Positions 26,041-35,370 of a DNA stretch of 64,000 bases are shown one piece after another. The position numbers and the translations under genes were made by a program. This DNA comes from Kitasatospora sp. NBC_01246. GTDB taxonomy: Bacteria > Actinomycetota > Actinomycetes > Streptomycetales > Streptomycetaceae. Below the pieces are notes generated by a model. That model was not told the origin of the DNA. It searched no databases and saw nothing but the letters and a program-made list of their open reading frames with translations. The stretch lies in NCBI RefSeq assembly GCF_036226505.1, contig NZ_CP108484.1, positions 124,001 to 188,000 on the forward strand, read 5' to 3'. How positions within the stretch are numbered: the stretch's first letter is position 1; each line of letters starts with the position of its first letter.

Positions 26041-26289
26041 GATCGTGCTCGGTGGTGCTGGCACCGATCGCGGCTCCGTCACCCGATCGGTGGCCGCTCT
26101 GGACATGCTCAGTGGTTCCGAGGTCCAGGTTCGGCCTCGGGGCGCCGTTGGCCCCCAAGGCCGAAACCGCGTCAGCGGCACCATACCTCCGAAGGCGGCG
26201 CAAGAAACTGCCTGGCCCGTGGCCTCGACGCCGACGGCCCACACACCGGCAGGTGTGGGCCATCGGGTCCCGGGCCGTATCAGGGGCTG

Positions 26290-26841
26290 TCAGGCGGTGG
26301 CCCTGCCGAACAGGTGGTTGGCAGGAGCGTCCGGGTCGTCGCCGTAGAAGAACTCCGAAACCGCCTGGTGGAACTCGGTGCGGTCCAGCGCGCCGGAGCC
26401 GTCCCGGTCCAAGGCGGCGAAGACCTCGGCGCAGCCCTCGCCGGGAACGCCTGAGATCGAGTTGAACATCAGCTGGAACTCCGCCTGCTCGATCTTGCCG
26501 TTTCCGTTGAGGTCGACGAGGTCGAAGAAGCAGTTGGTGACCGGCTCGATCTGTTCCGGGAACCGGGCAGGATCGGTCAGGGCCCGCTTGAAGCCTTCGG
26601 TCATCTCCCGCAGATCGACCTTTCCGTCACCGTCCTGGTCCATCGGGGCGATCACGTTCGTCCAGAACTCGTCCATCCCCTCGGTGAGCCGGCGGGCGGT
26701 CGCGGAGTCGGGCGCGGTGCCCCGGGCGGCGATGTAGCGCTCGCTCATCGCACGGACGTCCTTCCGGGTGATGAACCCGTCGCCGTCGGTGTCGGCGCCC
26801 CTGAACCACTGGCCGTACTTGAGGTCTCGCAGTGCACTCAT
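26290..26841 (-). CDS. Four-EF-hand calcium-binding protein (calerythrin-like)
   Basis: A 183-residue cytosolic protein with four EF-hand loops: DTDGDGFITRKD (17-28), DQDGDGKVDLRE (67-78), DLNGNGKIEQAE (109-120) and DRDGSGALDRTE (144-155). All four keep acidic residues at loop positions 1 and 12 and Gly at 6, so all look competent for calcium. It resembles actinobacterial calerythrin/sarcoplasmic-type calcium sensors. It starts MSALRDLKYGQWFRGADTDG with no strong ribosome site. It stands alone between a broken regulator and the Mo-enzyme gene. Confidence 0.93.
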   Translation of the reverse strand: MSALRDLKYGQWFRGADTDGDGFITRKDVRAMSERYIAARGTAPDSATARRLTEGMDEFWTNVIAPMDQDGDGKVDLREMTEGFKRALTDPARFPEQIEPVTNCFFDLVDLNGNGKIEQAEFQLMFNSISGVPGEGCAEVFAALDRDGSGALDRTEFHQAVSEFFYGDDPDAPANHLFGRATA

Positions 26842-26974
26842 GACTGCGCACAGTATTCATTCGGTTACCCAATCGCAAACGGGTGAGTGGGGTACCCGGC
26901 GGGCCGGCCAGTGGCCGCGCGCTTGACGACGGCGAACCCGAGACACGCCCCGACGGGGTCGGGAGTTCTTCGTG

Positions 26975-29284
26975 TCAACGTTCGAGGTGTGGCGGCATGA
27001 AGGCGAGCACCTCCGGAGGAGGGCCGTCGTAGACCTCGACGTCGACCAGCGCGCTGTGCGCACTCGGCCCCTGGGACAGGCGCGAGCAGCCTCGATCCGC
27101 GGTGAGGGAGTTCGGATTGCCGTGGCGGTCCAGGGTTCCGCTCAGGCCCGGCCGGACCGGATCCCACCACGCTCCCGTGGACAGCTGGACGACGCCTGGC
27201 ATGACGTCGTCCGACAGGACTGCGCCCGCCAGGCAACTGCCCCGATCGTTGTGGACCCGCACGATCATGCCGCTTTCGATGCCGCGGGACGCGGCGTCCA
27301 GCGGATTGATCGTCACGGGCTCACGACCAAGGATCTTCGACTTGAGGCTGTGGCCGCCGTTGTCGTACTGGCTGTGCAGACGCGAGGCCGGCTGATTCGA
27401 GATCAGGTGCAGGGGGAATCGGTCCGACAGGCCGCCACGGAGCCACTCCACCGGTTCGAACCACGCCGGATGCCCGGTGCAGTCGTCGTAGCCGAACGAG
27501 TCGATCTCCTCGGAGAAGATCTCGATCCGACCCGACGGCGTCGTCAGGGGGAACCGCTGCGGATCTGAGCGCAGCGCCTCGAAGCTGCCGGGGAACGGTC
27601 CGCTCAGCGCCGGCAGCTCAGCGGTGGAGCTTCGCCAGAAGTCGTCGAAGCTTGGCAAGGCGGTGTCGTCGCCGAGGTTGGCCCTCGTCTGCTCGTAGAG
27701 GTGCCGGACCCATTCGATCTCGGAGCGCGACTTCGTGAACTCCTGCTCGTATCCGAGCCGGGAGGCCAGGGCGGTGAAGATGTGGTGGTCGGTGCGCGAC
27801 TCACCCTCCGGCTCGCGGACCTTCGGCATCGCGACGAGGTGGGGGTCGGAGAACCCGGCGGCGAAGTCGTCGCGCTCGAGGCTGGTGGCGACGGGAAGGA
27901 CGATGTCGGCGAACTTGGCCGTGGTGTTCCACCAGGCTTCGTGCACCACCACCGTGTCAGGAATCTGCCAGGCGCGGGCCAGCCGGTGGAGATCCTGGTG
28001 GTGGTGGAACGGGTTGCCTCCGCACCAGTAGATCAGGCGAAGCTCGGGCAGGGTGAGGCGCCGGCCGTCGTAGTCGATGGTCCTGCCCGGATGCAGCAGG
28101 GTGTCGGCGATCCGTGCGACAGGGATGAAATCCGCAACAGGGTTGGGACCCTGGGGAATCGACGCCACGGAGGGCCGGCCGGGGGCGACACCGGTCGCGT
28201 CCATCGTCGCGTAGCCCGCGCCCCAGCCGCAGCCGGCCCGCCCCATCGAGCCCGCCATGGCAGCCAGCACGACCGACATCCAGACTGGCTGTTCGCCGTG
28301 GTCCGCCCGCTGTATCGCGTAGTTGACCATGATGAGGGAGGGTTGCGTGGTGAGGCGGCGCGCGAGGTCGGTGATCGTGTCGCGGCTGATGCCCGTGATC
28401 GTCGCCGCCCAGTCAGCGTCCTTCGGGACGCCGTCCAGGTCGCCGACCAGGTAGGAGGCGAAGCGGTCGAACCCGACGCAGCACCGGCGCAGGAAGTCTT
28501 CGTCGTGCCATCCGTTGACCAGCATCGTGTGGGCGATGCCGAGCATCGCGGCGGTGTCGGTGTTGGGAATGACGGGTAGCCACTCAGCGTCGAGGAAACC
28601 TGCGGCGTCGCTGCGGATGGGGCTGACGTTCACGAACCGCACCCCGGCCGCTCGGCACTTCCGTTGCAGCTCCTGCGTCCGGTGCCGGGCCAGCCCGCCC
28701 GGGTTGACCTGGCTGTTCTTCAGGGCCAGCCCTCCGAACGCCACCACCAGCTCACAGTTCTCGGCGATCTCGTCCCACATCGGCATCCGGGACTGGTAGC
28801 TCCACGGGGCCCCGCCGATCACATGGGGAAGGATGACCTCCAAAGCCGCGGTGCTGTACGTGTTGCGCGAGTCGGTGAATCCCCCGCCCAACGCCAGGAA
28901 CCGGTGGAGCTGACCTTGCGCGTTGTGGAAGGCCCCCGCACTCGCCCAGCCGTACGATCCGCCGAACACCGCGCTGTCTCCGTGCTGGGCACGCACCCGA
29001 CTCAGTTCCTCGCTCACCAGGGTGATCGCGTCGTCCCAACTCACCTCCACGAAGGCGTCCGTGCCCCTGGCCGTGTCGTGGACGCGCGGCAGACCGTTCA
29101 GCCAGCCCCTGCGGACCGCTGGGCGCAACACGCGAGCGCTGTCGTCGGCGGCTGTCACCATCCCGGGGCCGATAGGCGACGGCGCCGGGTCGTCGCTCCT
29201 CGGCTCGATGCGCACCAACCGGCCAGAATCGACCACCGCGATGAAACTGCCCCAGTGCGTCGCAACCGACATGCGTCGTTCCAC
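26975..29284 (-). CDS. Molybdopterin S/N-oxide reductase (BisC/TorA-type)
   Basis: About 769 residues of the DMSO reductase family III, resembling biotin/methionine sulfoxide or trimethylamine N-oxide reductases. It opens THWGSFIAVVDSGRLVRIEP, lacking Cys motifs for an iron-sulfur cluster. GGSYGWASAGAFHNAQGQLH carries the Ser expected to bind molybdenum. NSQVNPGG, NTDTAAMLG, WCGGNPFHHHQDL and PGVVQLSTGAWWDP match cofactor-contact segments. There is no Tat signal at the N-terminus, so it is cytoplasmic like BisC. The start is GTG 29284, or ATG 29272 four codons in. No heme or membrane subunit gene adjoins, so the electron donor is unknown. The upstream region is degenerate. Confidence 0.9.
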   Translation of the reverse strand: MERRMSVATHWGSFIAVVDSGRLVRIEPRSDDPAPSPIGPGMVTAADDSARVLRPAVRRGWLNGLPRVHDTARGTDAFVEVSWDDAITLVSEELSRVRAQHGDSAVFGGSYGWASAGAFHNAQGQLHRFLALGGGFTDSRNTYSTAALEVILPHVIGGAPWSYQSRMPMWDEIAENCELVVAFGGLALKNSQVNPGGLARHRTQELQRKCRAAGVRFVNVSPIRSDAAGFLDAEWLPVIPNTDTAAMLGIAHTMLVNGWHDEDFLRRCCVGFDRFASYLVGDLDGVPKDADWAATITGISRDTITDLARRLTTQPSLIMVNYAIQRADHGEQPVWMSVVLAAMAGSMGRAGCGWGAGYATMDATGVAPGRPSVASIPQGPNPVADFIPVARIADTLLHPGRTIDYDGRRLTLPELRLIYWCGGNPFHHHQDLHRLARAWQIPDTVVVHEAWWNTTAKFADIVLPVATSLERDDFAAGFSDPHLVAMPKVREPEGESRTDHHIFTALASRLGYEQEFTKSRSEIEWVRHLYEQTRANLGDDTALPSFDDFWRSSTAELPALSGPFPGSFEALRSDPQRFPLTTPSGRIEIFSEEIDSFGYDDCTGHPAWFEPVEWLRGGLSDRFPLHLISNQPASRLHSQYDNGGHSLKSKILGREPVTINPLDAASRGIESGMIVRVHNDRGSCLAGAVLSDDVMPGVVQLSTGAWWDPVRPGLSGTLDRHGNPNSLTADRGCSRLSQGPSAHSALVDVEVYDGPPPEVLAFMPPHLER

Positions 29285-30113
29285 CGTGCATCAACTCCAC
29301 TCCTGATGTTTGCCCGGCTCCCGGACAGCGGTTGCCTACGCCGCAGGGCTCCACTTCACTCGGCGAGCCGCAGAACACAGGCTCCCCCTGCGGTCCGCCG
29401 CCCAACCCTGTAGGTGACGAGCCTTCCAAGGGCCGCACGGCAGCGCCGACCGACGCCCGGCAGGTCGCCAGCCTGTTCGGGCCAGCGGGCCAGCAGGAGG
29501 GAAGTCGAGGGCGCGAGAACGCGGGTGCGGCCCCTCATCCCCCGGGGCAGCCAGGAAGAACATCACCGAGTTCGCCTCGTCCGCGGACTTCCGGGACGCG
29601 ACGAGGAGCAGGCCGACGGCCACGCCGGCCAGCTCTGCGACCCGGCTTTCGGGCGCGCCCTCACGGACCGCTCGCTGCACCATCGGGTGGACCCGCACGG
29701 AGCGGTGCTGGTCCGCCGGGTCGTGGTCGAGCAGGCTCCAGCGGTGTGACGATGCTCCCGCTACCTCCCGACGATGCCCTCGGTGCCGGTGGTGTGCTGC
29801 GCGGGCTCACGCGACCGGCAGGTCACGGACGGCGGGACGGTGGTCGTGCTGACCCGCCGCGGCCGACTGCCCGATCTGGTCCGCCCGCTGGCCACCTGGC
29901 GCGCCTCCAGGCCGTCGACCCGAGCGACCTGCCGCGCTCGGCGCGCTCGCCAACGTCCAGCCTCTCCGGGCTGCCCACGAGCCGCACAGGGACGAGCTGA
30001 CCATCCCGTTCCTCGGTCCCGAACGGGCCGCCTGGCAGTACTCGTTCGGCGGCCTGCGCGGGCCGGCGCCACCCTGGCGGCGGGCAGCGACCGGCCGGCG
30101 GCCGTCGCTCGAG
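29285..30113. other. Degenerate region without intact gene
   Basis: No intact gene was found in these 829 bases. The minus strand around 29698-29520 reads VHPMVQRAVREGAPESRVAE then AGVAVGLLLVASRKSADEAN, resembling the end of a TPR/NB-ARC regulator (LHxLVQ). The plus strand near 29760-29880 reads CAGSRDRQVTDGGTVVVLTR and LPDLVRPLATW. Both are short and lack starts, so I treat them as gene debris. Confidence 0.4.
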
Positions 30114-30152
30114 CGCCGGGTGCGTCCGCCGGGGTGGCGGACGCACCCGGCG
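30114..30152 (-). terminator. Hairpin downstream of nitrilase gene
   Basis: A perfect 17-bp stem (CGCCGGGTGCGTCCGCC and its complement) with the loop GGGGT lies 83 bases beyond the nitrilase stop. It is the likely terminator of the permease-nitrilase operon. Confidence 0.75.
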
Positions 30153-30234
30153 TTCCGGGCATCCCCCGGCATTCCCGGCGCACCCCCGGCGTCCCCGCCC
30201 GCGCCGGGGAGCCGGCCGGCGGAGCGGTGCCGCC

Positions 30235-31119
30235 CTACGCCTGCGCCTCCCGCAACCAGTCCGGCGTGCGGAAGCCGCCGCCGCCGTACATGGGGAGCCG
30301 GACGGTGTCGCCGTAGCGGGCGAGCTGGGCCCAGGGGCGGTTGAGGCCGGCCGAACCGTGGCGGCGGACGCGGGTGACGGCGTCCAGGTCGAGGACGTCG
30401 ACCAGGATCTCCTCGCCGGGGCCGGCCTGCTGGCGGACGATGCCCTCCGGGTCCACGACGACGCTGGCGCCGACGCCGGCCGGGTCGGCGGCGTTGACGT
30501 TGACCACGTACACCTGGTTGGTCCAGGCGTTGGCGCGGGCGCAGACCAGCTCCATCTCCCGGTCGCGGGTGGTGGTGAGGGTGGGCTGGATGACGATCTC
30601 CGCGCCCAGCCAGGCGAGTTGGCGGTAGGTCTCGGGGAACGAGCCGTCGTAGCAGACGGCCAGGCCCACCCGGCCGGTACCGGGGATGTCGAAGACGGTG
30701 AACTCGTGGCCCGGGGCGGCGCGTTCGTACGGCTGCCAGGGGAAGACCTTGCGGTAGCGGGCCGCGATCTCGCCCTGTGGGGAGACGGCGATGGCGGTGT
30801 TGTAGACGAGCCCGTCCGCCGGATCCCGTTCGAAGAGGCTGCCGGGGACGAGCCAGAGGCCGGTCTCCACGGCGAGCGCGCAGATCCGGTCGGTGAGCGG
30901 GCCGGGGACGGTGACGGCGGCCCGCTCCATCCAGTCCGCGGGTGCCGGCCGCAGGAGCGGGCCTTCGGCCGCGAGCAGCAGTTCGGGAACGACGACGAGC
31001 TGGACGTGCGGGAAGAGCGCCCGCGTCGTGCGGACCTGGTCGGCGAAGCGCTGCCAGCTCGCTTCGAGGTCGTGGGGGACGGGCGAGGTCTGCAGGGCGG
31101 CGATGGCGAGCGTGCGCAT
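30235..31119 (-). CDS. Carbon-nitrogen hydrolase (nitrilase superfamily)
   Basis: A 294-residue cytosolic amidase or nitrilase-like enzyme. The catalytic triad is intact: Glu46 in VVVPELLLA, Lys124 in ARYRKVFPW, Cys156 in GLAVCYDGSFPE. The layout is that of amidase branches hydrolysing small amides (formamidase or aliphatic-amidase-like) rather than a fused NAD synthetase. ATG 31119 lies 5 bases after the stop of the upstream APC permease, with GGAGG about 11 bases ahead, so the two are co-transcribed. The pair implies import of an amine, amino acid or amide and hydrolysis inside the cell. A divergent TetR gene probably regulates them. Confidence 0.92.
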   Translation of the reverse strand: MRTLAIAALQTSPVPHDLEASWQRFADQVRTTRALFPHVQLVVVPELLLAAEGPLLRPAPADWMERAAVTVPGPLTDRICALAVETGLWLVPGSLFERDPADGLVYNTAIAVSPQGEIAARYRKVFPWQPYERAAPGHEFTVFDIPGTGRVGLAVCYDGSFPETYRQLAWLGAEIVIQPTLTTTRDREMELVCARANAWTNQVYVVNVNAADPAGVGASVVVDPEGIVRQQAGPGEEILVDVLDLDAVTRVRRHGSAGLNRPWAQLARYGDTVRLPMYGGGGFRTPDWLREAQA

Positions 31120-31124
31120 GGTGT

Positions 31125-32744
31125 TCAGTCCTCCGTGGAGTCGGATGGGCGGTCGACGTCGGTGGCAGAGAGGCGGGCGGTGGCAGAGAGGCGGGCCGTG
31201 GCAGGGGCCGGGGCGGGGACATCGGCGTCGGTGTCGGTGACGGTGTCGGTGACGGTGAGTCGGGCTACGGCCGTGCGGCCGTCGCGGAAGAAGCGGGGCA
31301 ACCGGGCGCGCACGACCAGCATGGCGACCACTCCCCCGGCGATGGAGCCGACGCCCAGCAGGAAGACCCCGCCGACGCCGTGGAAGGAGGTGCTGCCGTA
31401 ACCCGGGTCGAACATGTCGGCGGCGCTGCGGGCGAAGGCCGCGAGCATCAGCAGCCCGCCGAACAGGGGCAGGACGCCTCGCAGCAGCAGGTCCCGCGGG
31501 GAGTCGCGGAGTCGGCTGCGGAAGTACCAGACGCAAGCCAGTGCGGTGGTGCCGTAGTAGCAGGCGATGAGCAGGCCGACGCAGAGGATGGCGTCGCCGA
31601 GGAAGTGGCTCGACACCAGGGTGAGCAGGACGAGCAGGCCGGCCGCCGTCGCACCGAAGAAGACGGTGCCGAAGCCCGGCGTCAGGTGACGGGGGTGGAT
31701 GCGGGCGAAGGCGCGCGGCAAGGCGCCGTGAGCCGCCATCGAGAGCGTGCCCCGCGAGGTGCCGACCAGGCAGGTGAGCAGCGCGGAGGCGGCCGAGACG
31801 CAGACGGCCAGCTGCATCACCCTGGCGAGCGCATCACCGAGGACGGGTGGGGCGAGGGTGGCGAGGACGTCGGCGGCGTTGTCGGGGTTGCCGAGCCCGA
31901 GGCCGTCGGTGCCGGAGCCCGCGAAGGAGAGTGCGGCGAAGGCGGTGAACAGGTACGTCCCCAGCAGGACGAGGGTGGAGATCACGGCGGCCTGGCCGGG
32001 GACCCGGCCGCTGTCCCGGGTCTCCTCGTTGGTGGTGATCAGGGCGTCCCAGCCCCAGTAGATGAACAGGCAGAGCAGCACGGCCTGGGCGAACGGCCCG
32101 AAGCCGTCGAAGCCGAGCGGGTCGAGCCAGGCCAGTGACGGGGTGGCGGCGCCGGGCCGGGTGAGGGCGACGGCTCCGAAGCCGAGCAGCGCGATCAACT
32201 GGAGCCCGAGCAGCGCGTACTGGACGGCGGCCGCGACGCGCAGGCCGCGGTGGGCGATCGCGGTGAGACCGGCCAGTAGCAGGACGGCGGTCGTGGTGAC
32301 GGTCGCGCCGTCGTCGGCGAGCGCATGCAGACCGAGCAGAGCCAGCAGGTAGCCGGCGCTGACCTTGGCGAGAGCGGTCATCGCGATGACGGTGGCGGCC
32401 TGAGCGACCCAACCCCCGGCGAGCCAGCCGGCGGCCGGCCCGAAGGCGCGGGTGGTCCAGACGAAGGTGGTGCCGCAGTCCGGCATCTCCCGGTTGAGCT
32501 CACGGAACGCGAAGGCGGTGAGCAGGATCGGCAGGAAGCCGAGCAGCAGCGCGGCCGGGGCGTGGTCCCCGGCGACGAGCGTCACGAAGCCCAGGGTGAC
32601 GGCGATGCTGTAGGCCGGGGCGACGGAGGAGAGGCCGAGCGCGATCGAGGCGGCGAGGCCGACCGAGCCGGCCCGCAGGCCCTTTCCGGCGGGGGTGGGT
32701 GGTGGGCCCGGTCTGACGTCGGTAGCGCGGGGGTCGGGTGTCAC
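31125..32744 (-). CDS. APC-family amino acid/amine permease
   Basis: A 539-residue inner-membrane transporter with about 12 hydrophobic segments. The first segment carries ASIALGLSSVAPAYSIAVTL, matching the unwound TM1 substrate region of the APC superfamily; FIYWGWDALITTNEETRDSG is a typical APC TM6 segment. The C-terminal tail has a duplicated PATARLSATARLSAT segment and a TVTDTVTDTD repeat, both in-frame DNA repeats near 31150-31260. GTG 32744 has AGGAG 8 bases upstream. It is in an operon with the nitrilase and divergent from a TetR regulator. The substrate is probably an amide or amine. Confidence 0.9.
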   Translation of the reverse strand: MTPDPRATDVRPGPPPTPAGKGLRAGSVGLAASIALGLSSVAPAYSIAVTLGFVTLVAGDHAPAALLLGFLPILLTAFAFRELNREMPDCGTTFVWTTRAFGPAAGWLAGGWVAQAATVIAMTALAKVSAGYLLALLGLHALADDGATVTTTAVLLLAGLTAIAHRGLRVAAAVQYALLGLQLIALLGFGAVALTRPGAATPSLAWLDPLGFDGFGPFAQAVLLCLFIYWGWDALITTNEETRDSGRVPGQAAVISTLVLLGTYLFTAFAALSFAGSGTDGLGLGNPDNAADVLATLAPPVLGDALARVMQLAVCVSAASALLTCLVGTSRGTLSMAAHGALPRAFARIHPRHLTPGFGTVFFGATAAGLLVLLTLVSSHFLGDAILCVGLLIACYYGTTALACVWYFRSRLRDSPRDLLLRGVLPLFGGLLMLAAFARSAADMFDPGYGSTSFHGVGGVFLLGVGSIAGGVVAMLVVRARLPRFFRDGRTAVARLTVTDTVTDTDADVPAPAPATARLSATARLSATDVDRPSDSTED

Positions 32745-32775
32745 GGCGGGCTCCTGGGGCGGTGGGGGGCACAGG

Positions 32776-32850
32776 GAGTTGTTAAACGCAGATTTAAGAG
32801 ATGGCTGCTGTATCAGTCAAGAGCTGAGGAGGTATTGTTAAATCGAGATG
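32776..32850. promoter_or_regulatory. AT-rich divergent promoter with repeated TTGTTAAA elements
   Basis: GTTGTTAAACGCAGATTTAA (from 32779) and ATTGTTAAATCGAGATGCAA (from 32834) are related 20-mers in direct orientation, 55 bases apart. The first contains the dyad TTAAA-6-TTTAA. They sit between the permease and TetR genes in an island far more AT-rich than its neighbourhood. I infer operators for the TetR protein. Confidence 0.65.
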
Positions 32851-32876
32851 CAAGTGAATCAATGAAGGGAGAGGGA

Positions 32877-33485
32877 GTGGCGGCCAAGAAGGGCAGCGGC
32901 AAGGAGGCTCGCCGGGCCGAGCTGGGGGCGGCGGTGCAGCGGGCCCTGATGGTGCGGGGCCTGGAAGGACTGCGGCTGCGCGACATCGCGGAGGAGGCCG
33001 GGGTCACGCCGGCCGCCGTGCTCTACTACGGCGACCTCGACGGCCTGGTGCACGAGACCTACCAGCAGGCCATCGAGCGGTACAGCCGTGGGCGCGAGGA
33101 GGCGGCGGACGGCTTCGCCGACGCCCGCGACAAGCTCAGGGCCTGCATCGACAACGGCGTCGCCACCGGCCCGGATGACGCGCTGACCAGGCTGCTCTTC
33201 GAGTACTGGCCACGCTGCCTGCGTGACGCGAAGGCCGCCGCACTGGACAGTGCCTTGACGGAACGTCAGATTGCCGTCTATTCGGCGATCCTGGTCCTCG
33301 GCGAGGCGCAGGGCCACTTCGTCCTCCCGGACCCACCGCGCCTGCTGGCGGCCAACTTCGTGGCGATGGAGGACGGTTACCAGATGGAGGTGCTCGCCGG
33401 TCGGCGCACCCGCACCGAGGTGATCAGCGCACTGAACTCCTACGCCCGCGCCGTCACCGGCCACGACCCGGGCGTTCGGACCTGA
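32877..33485 (+). CDS. TetR-family regulator (BetI/RutR-like)
   Basis: About 202 residues. The DNA-binding domain reads AAVQRALMVRGLEGLRLRDI then AEEAGVTPAAVLYYGDLDGL, a TetR helix-turn-helix with Gly-Asp in place of the usual Phe in the recognition helix. The C-terminal half (LTRLLFEYWPRCLRDAKAAA) is BetI-like. GTG 32877 has GGGAG upstream; ATG 32862 in frame lacks a ribosome site. It is divergent from the permease-nitrilase operon, with candidate operators between. It likely represses that operon until the substrate is present. Confidence 0.88.
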   Translation: MAAKKGSGKEARRAELGAAVQRALMVRGLEGLRLRDIAEEAGVTPAAVLYYGDLDGLVHETYQQAIERYSRGREEAADGFADARDKLRACIDNGVATGPDDALTRLLFEYWPRCLRDAKAAALDSALTERQIAVYSAILVLGEAQGHFVLPDPPRLLAANFVAMEDGYQMEVLAGRRTRTEVISALNSYARAVTGHDPGVRT

Positions 33486-33611
33486 GTAGGAGCGGGCCGG
33501 CGCGGAGCGGACAGCGCGCAGGCCGACATGGCCTGAGCGCGAACCTTGCGCTGATCGTCCAGGGGCAGGCAAGCGGGAACCAGCTGATTCAGGCGACGAC
33601 CGGAGCCCCCT

Positions 33612-33722
33612 ACGAGGACGGCCGCGCCGCCAACGTCGCGGTCACCACCGTGCCCGCCGTCGAGGCCAAGCCGCGCATCGCCGCCGACGTGGACGCGGCC
33701 CTCTGCCGGTAGACCGGCGGGC
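33612..33722 (+). pseudogene. Duplicated 3' fragment of serine hydrolase gene
   Basis: About 109 bases encode EDGRAANVAVTTVPAVEAKP then RIAADVDAALCR and stop at TAG. They match the reverse complement of 38909-39018 almost exactly, with one visible change (Val for Ile). The identity continues past the stop codon (ACCGGCGGG). It is therefore an inverted segmental copy of the end of the hydrolase gene and not an independent gene. Confidence 0.85.
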
Positions 33723-34397
33723 AGCGCGGTCCCCTCCTCCCATCGAGTCCCGGGGGAGGCTCGACGGCGAGGTGACCGCCGCGGTCCTGACCCGTCCTGC
33801 TCGACCTCACCCCGGAGAGCAGGGCCTTCCGACCGCTTCGTGGCGGCGCGGGCGCAGTGGAGGACGTCGGTGAGGGCTTGGCGGGCGAGGGCCGGGTCGT
33901 CGTCGCGGGCCGCCCGTCGGAGGTGGCGCGCAGCACCGCGTCGGGCTGCAGGCCGGTGTCGGCCGGGTGGGCGTCGGCCCGGCGGGCGCCCACCGGGCCG
34001 ACGCGGCGGGGGCGGGATTCCTCGCCGGGGTGTTACGGGGGCGGCCGTGACCGGCCCGGCCCCGGGCGCCGTTTCGCCCCGGGGAGCCACGGCCGCCGAC
34101 GGAGCCTGGCCAGCGCAGTGGGCGGTGCCGGGCACGGCCGCCGTTTCGCTCCGGGGCGTTTCGGTGGCCCCCGGGGGCGGGTTGTCCCGCCTCCCGGGGC
34201 TGGGTGCGGTGTGCGGCGAGCAGCCGCTCGGCCCACTCTCGGTGGCGCACCATCACGCCATACGCGGCGTGGAGAACCTCGCCGTGCATGGGCGTCGGCT
34301 GCTGCCGAGGCGGAAACCAAAGCCGGCGGCTCCTGCACCTGCGCTCCGCGACCGCCCCCGTAACCGGTCCTCGCCGCGGCCGCCGAACTGATCGCCC
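33723..34397. other. Degenerate region; possible broken minus-strand gene
   Basis: No intact gene was found. On the minus strand an ATG near 34289 opens MHGEVLHAAYGVMVRHREWA then ERLLAAHRTQPR. After a long Pro/Arg-rich stretch, another frame near 33930-33790 reads ARHLRRAARDDDPALARQAL and TDVLHCARAATKRSEGPAL. These may be the two ends of one decayed helical protein. Confidence 0.35.
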
Positions 34398-34757
34398 CTA
34401 TCGGACGATAACGGTCCCGCTGTTCGGCCGGTAGTGCCAGCCAGATCCCAGGGTATTGCAGTGGATGGTGGACCACCCGTTATTGCTCGCCTCGTTGCCG
34501 GTGAGGGTGGTGTGTCGGCCGTCGCTGCTGTCGCAGTACGCCTTCACCTTGTAGACCTTCTGGGTGTTGCAGTGCACCCCGAAGTAGTTCGAGTCCGATC
34601 CCGGGGTGCAGTACGACGGGATCGAGGCGAGGGAGCTCTGGCCCTGGGCGGACGCGGTCGTCCGATCTGCCGGCGTCGCACCGGCGTAGGCGGCGGTGCC
34701 GGCCACGGCGAACACCGCACTCCCCACGACGATGCCGACCTTCGATGCTATGCGCAT
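34398..34757 (-). CDS. Small secreted protein, hypothetical
   Basis: A 119-residue exported protein from ATG 34757 behind GAGGAG. The signal peptide is MRIASKVGIVVGSAVFAVAG then TAAYAGATPA. The mature part has four Cys (PSYCTPGSDSN, GVHCNTQKVY, KAYCDSSDGR, TIHCNTLG), enough for two disulfides, and aromatic residues near the end (GWHYRPNSGTVIVR). It is predicted to be a compact extracellular domain. I do not recognise the family. It stands alone. Its base composition is noticeably less extreme than the degenerate DNA around it. Confidence 0.75.
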   Translation of the reverse strand: MRIASKVGIVVGSAVFAVAGTAAYAGATPADRTTASAQGQSSLASIPSYCTPGSDSNYFGVHCNTQKVYKVKAYCDSSDGRHTTLTGNEASNNGWSTIHCNTLGSGWHYRPNSGTVIVR

Positions 34758-34992
34758 TCCACACTCCTCGGATCTATCGCCGGATGCCCCGGCTCGACTA
34801 CGAGAAGCCTTTCCCAAGCCGCCTGAGCAGAGCAACGTTCGGCACCTGTCCCGGACACCGGTCCGGTGTCCGGCCTGGTCAGACCTCTGTCCGGGACAAG
34901 CTCGGTGGGGTCCGGCGCCGGGGTCGAGAGTCCGGGTGGCGTTTGACCGGCGCCCGCCGGCCGCGCCCGGCCGCCAGGCGGAGCTGGCGGCG

Positions 34993-35370
34993 TTACTCAG
35001 GGGCCTGGTGACCGTCCGGCCTGATCGGTGCGCGGCGGACAACCGGCCTGGTGGGCGGGACGGGAGCGGTGCGGCGCAGAGCGGCGGCGAAGGCGGCTTC
35101 GACCCAACCGGCGATGGCGGTCATGGTGTGGTGGTCGAGGTGGGCCAAGCGGCGGGCGGTTTGGTGGTCGGCTTCGGCTTCGGTGGGTTCTAGGCCGGCG
35201 CGCCGCAAGGCAGTGAGGACGATCTTCCTCCGGGTGTCCGGGGCGGTGGTGGCCTGTGCGGCGCGGGCCCGGTACGCCTGTTCGCGGCGCCAGCGCCGGA
35301 CGGTCAGGTCGCGGTCGGGTCGGAGGTGGTGAGGTTCTCCTCCACCACGACGTAGCCGATCCTGCGCCAT
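34993..35370 (-). CDS. Hypothetical protein, possibly fused to broken STAS gene
   Basis: A frame of about 125 residues from ATG 35370 ending at TGA 34993. The core YRARAAQATTAPDTRRKIVL, TALRRAGLEPTEAEADHQTA and HLDHHTMTAIAGWVEAAFAA is a natural helical protein. The start is uncertain because the same frame is open further upstream into a STAS-like fragment. No ribosome site was found. The function is unknown. Confidence 0.45.
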   Translation of the reverse strand: MAQDRLRRGGGEPHHLRPDRDLTVRRWRREQAYRARAAQATTAPDTRRKIVLTALRRAGLEPTEAEADHQTARRLAHLDHHTMTAIAGWVEAAFAAALRRTAPVPPTRPVVRRAPIRPDGHQAPE

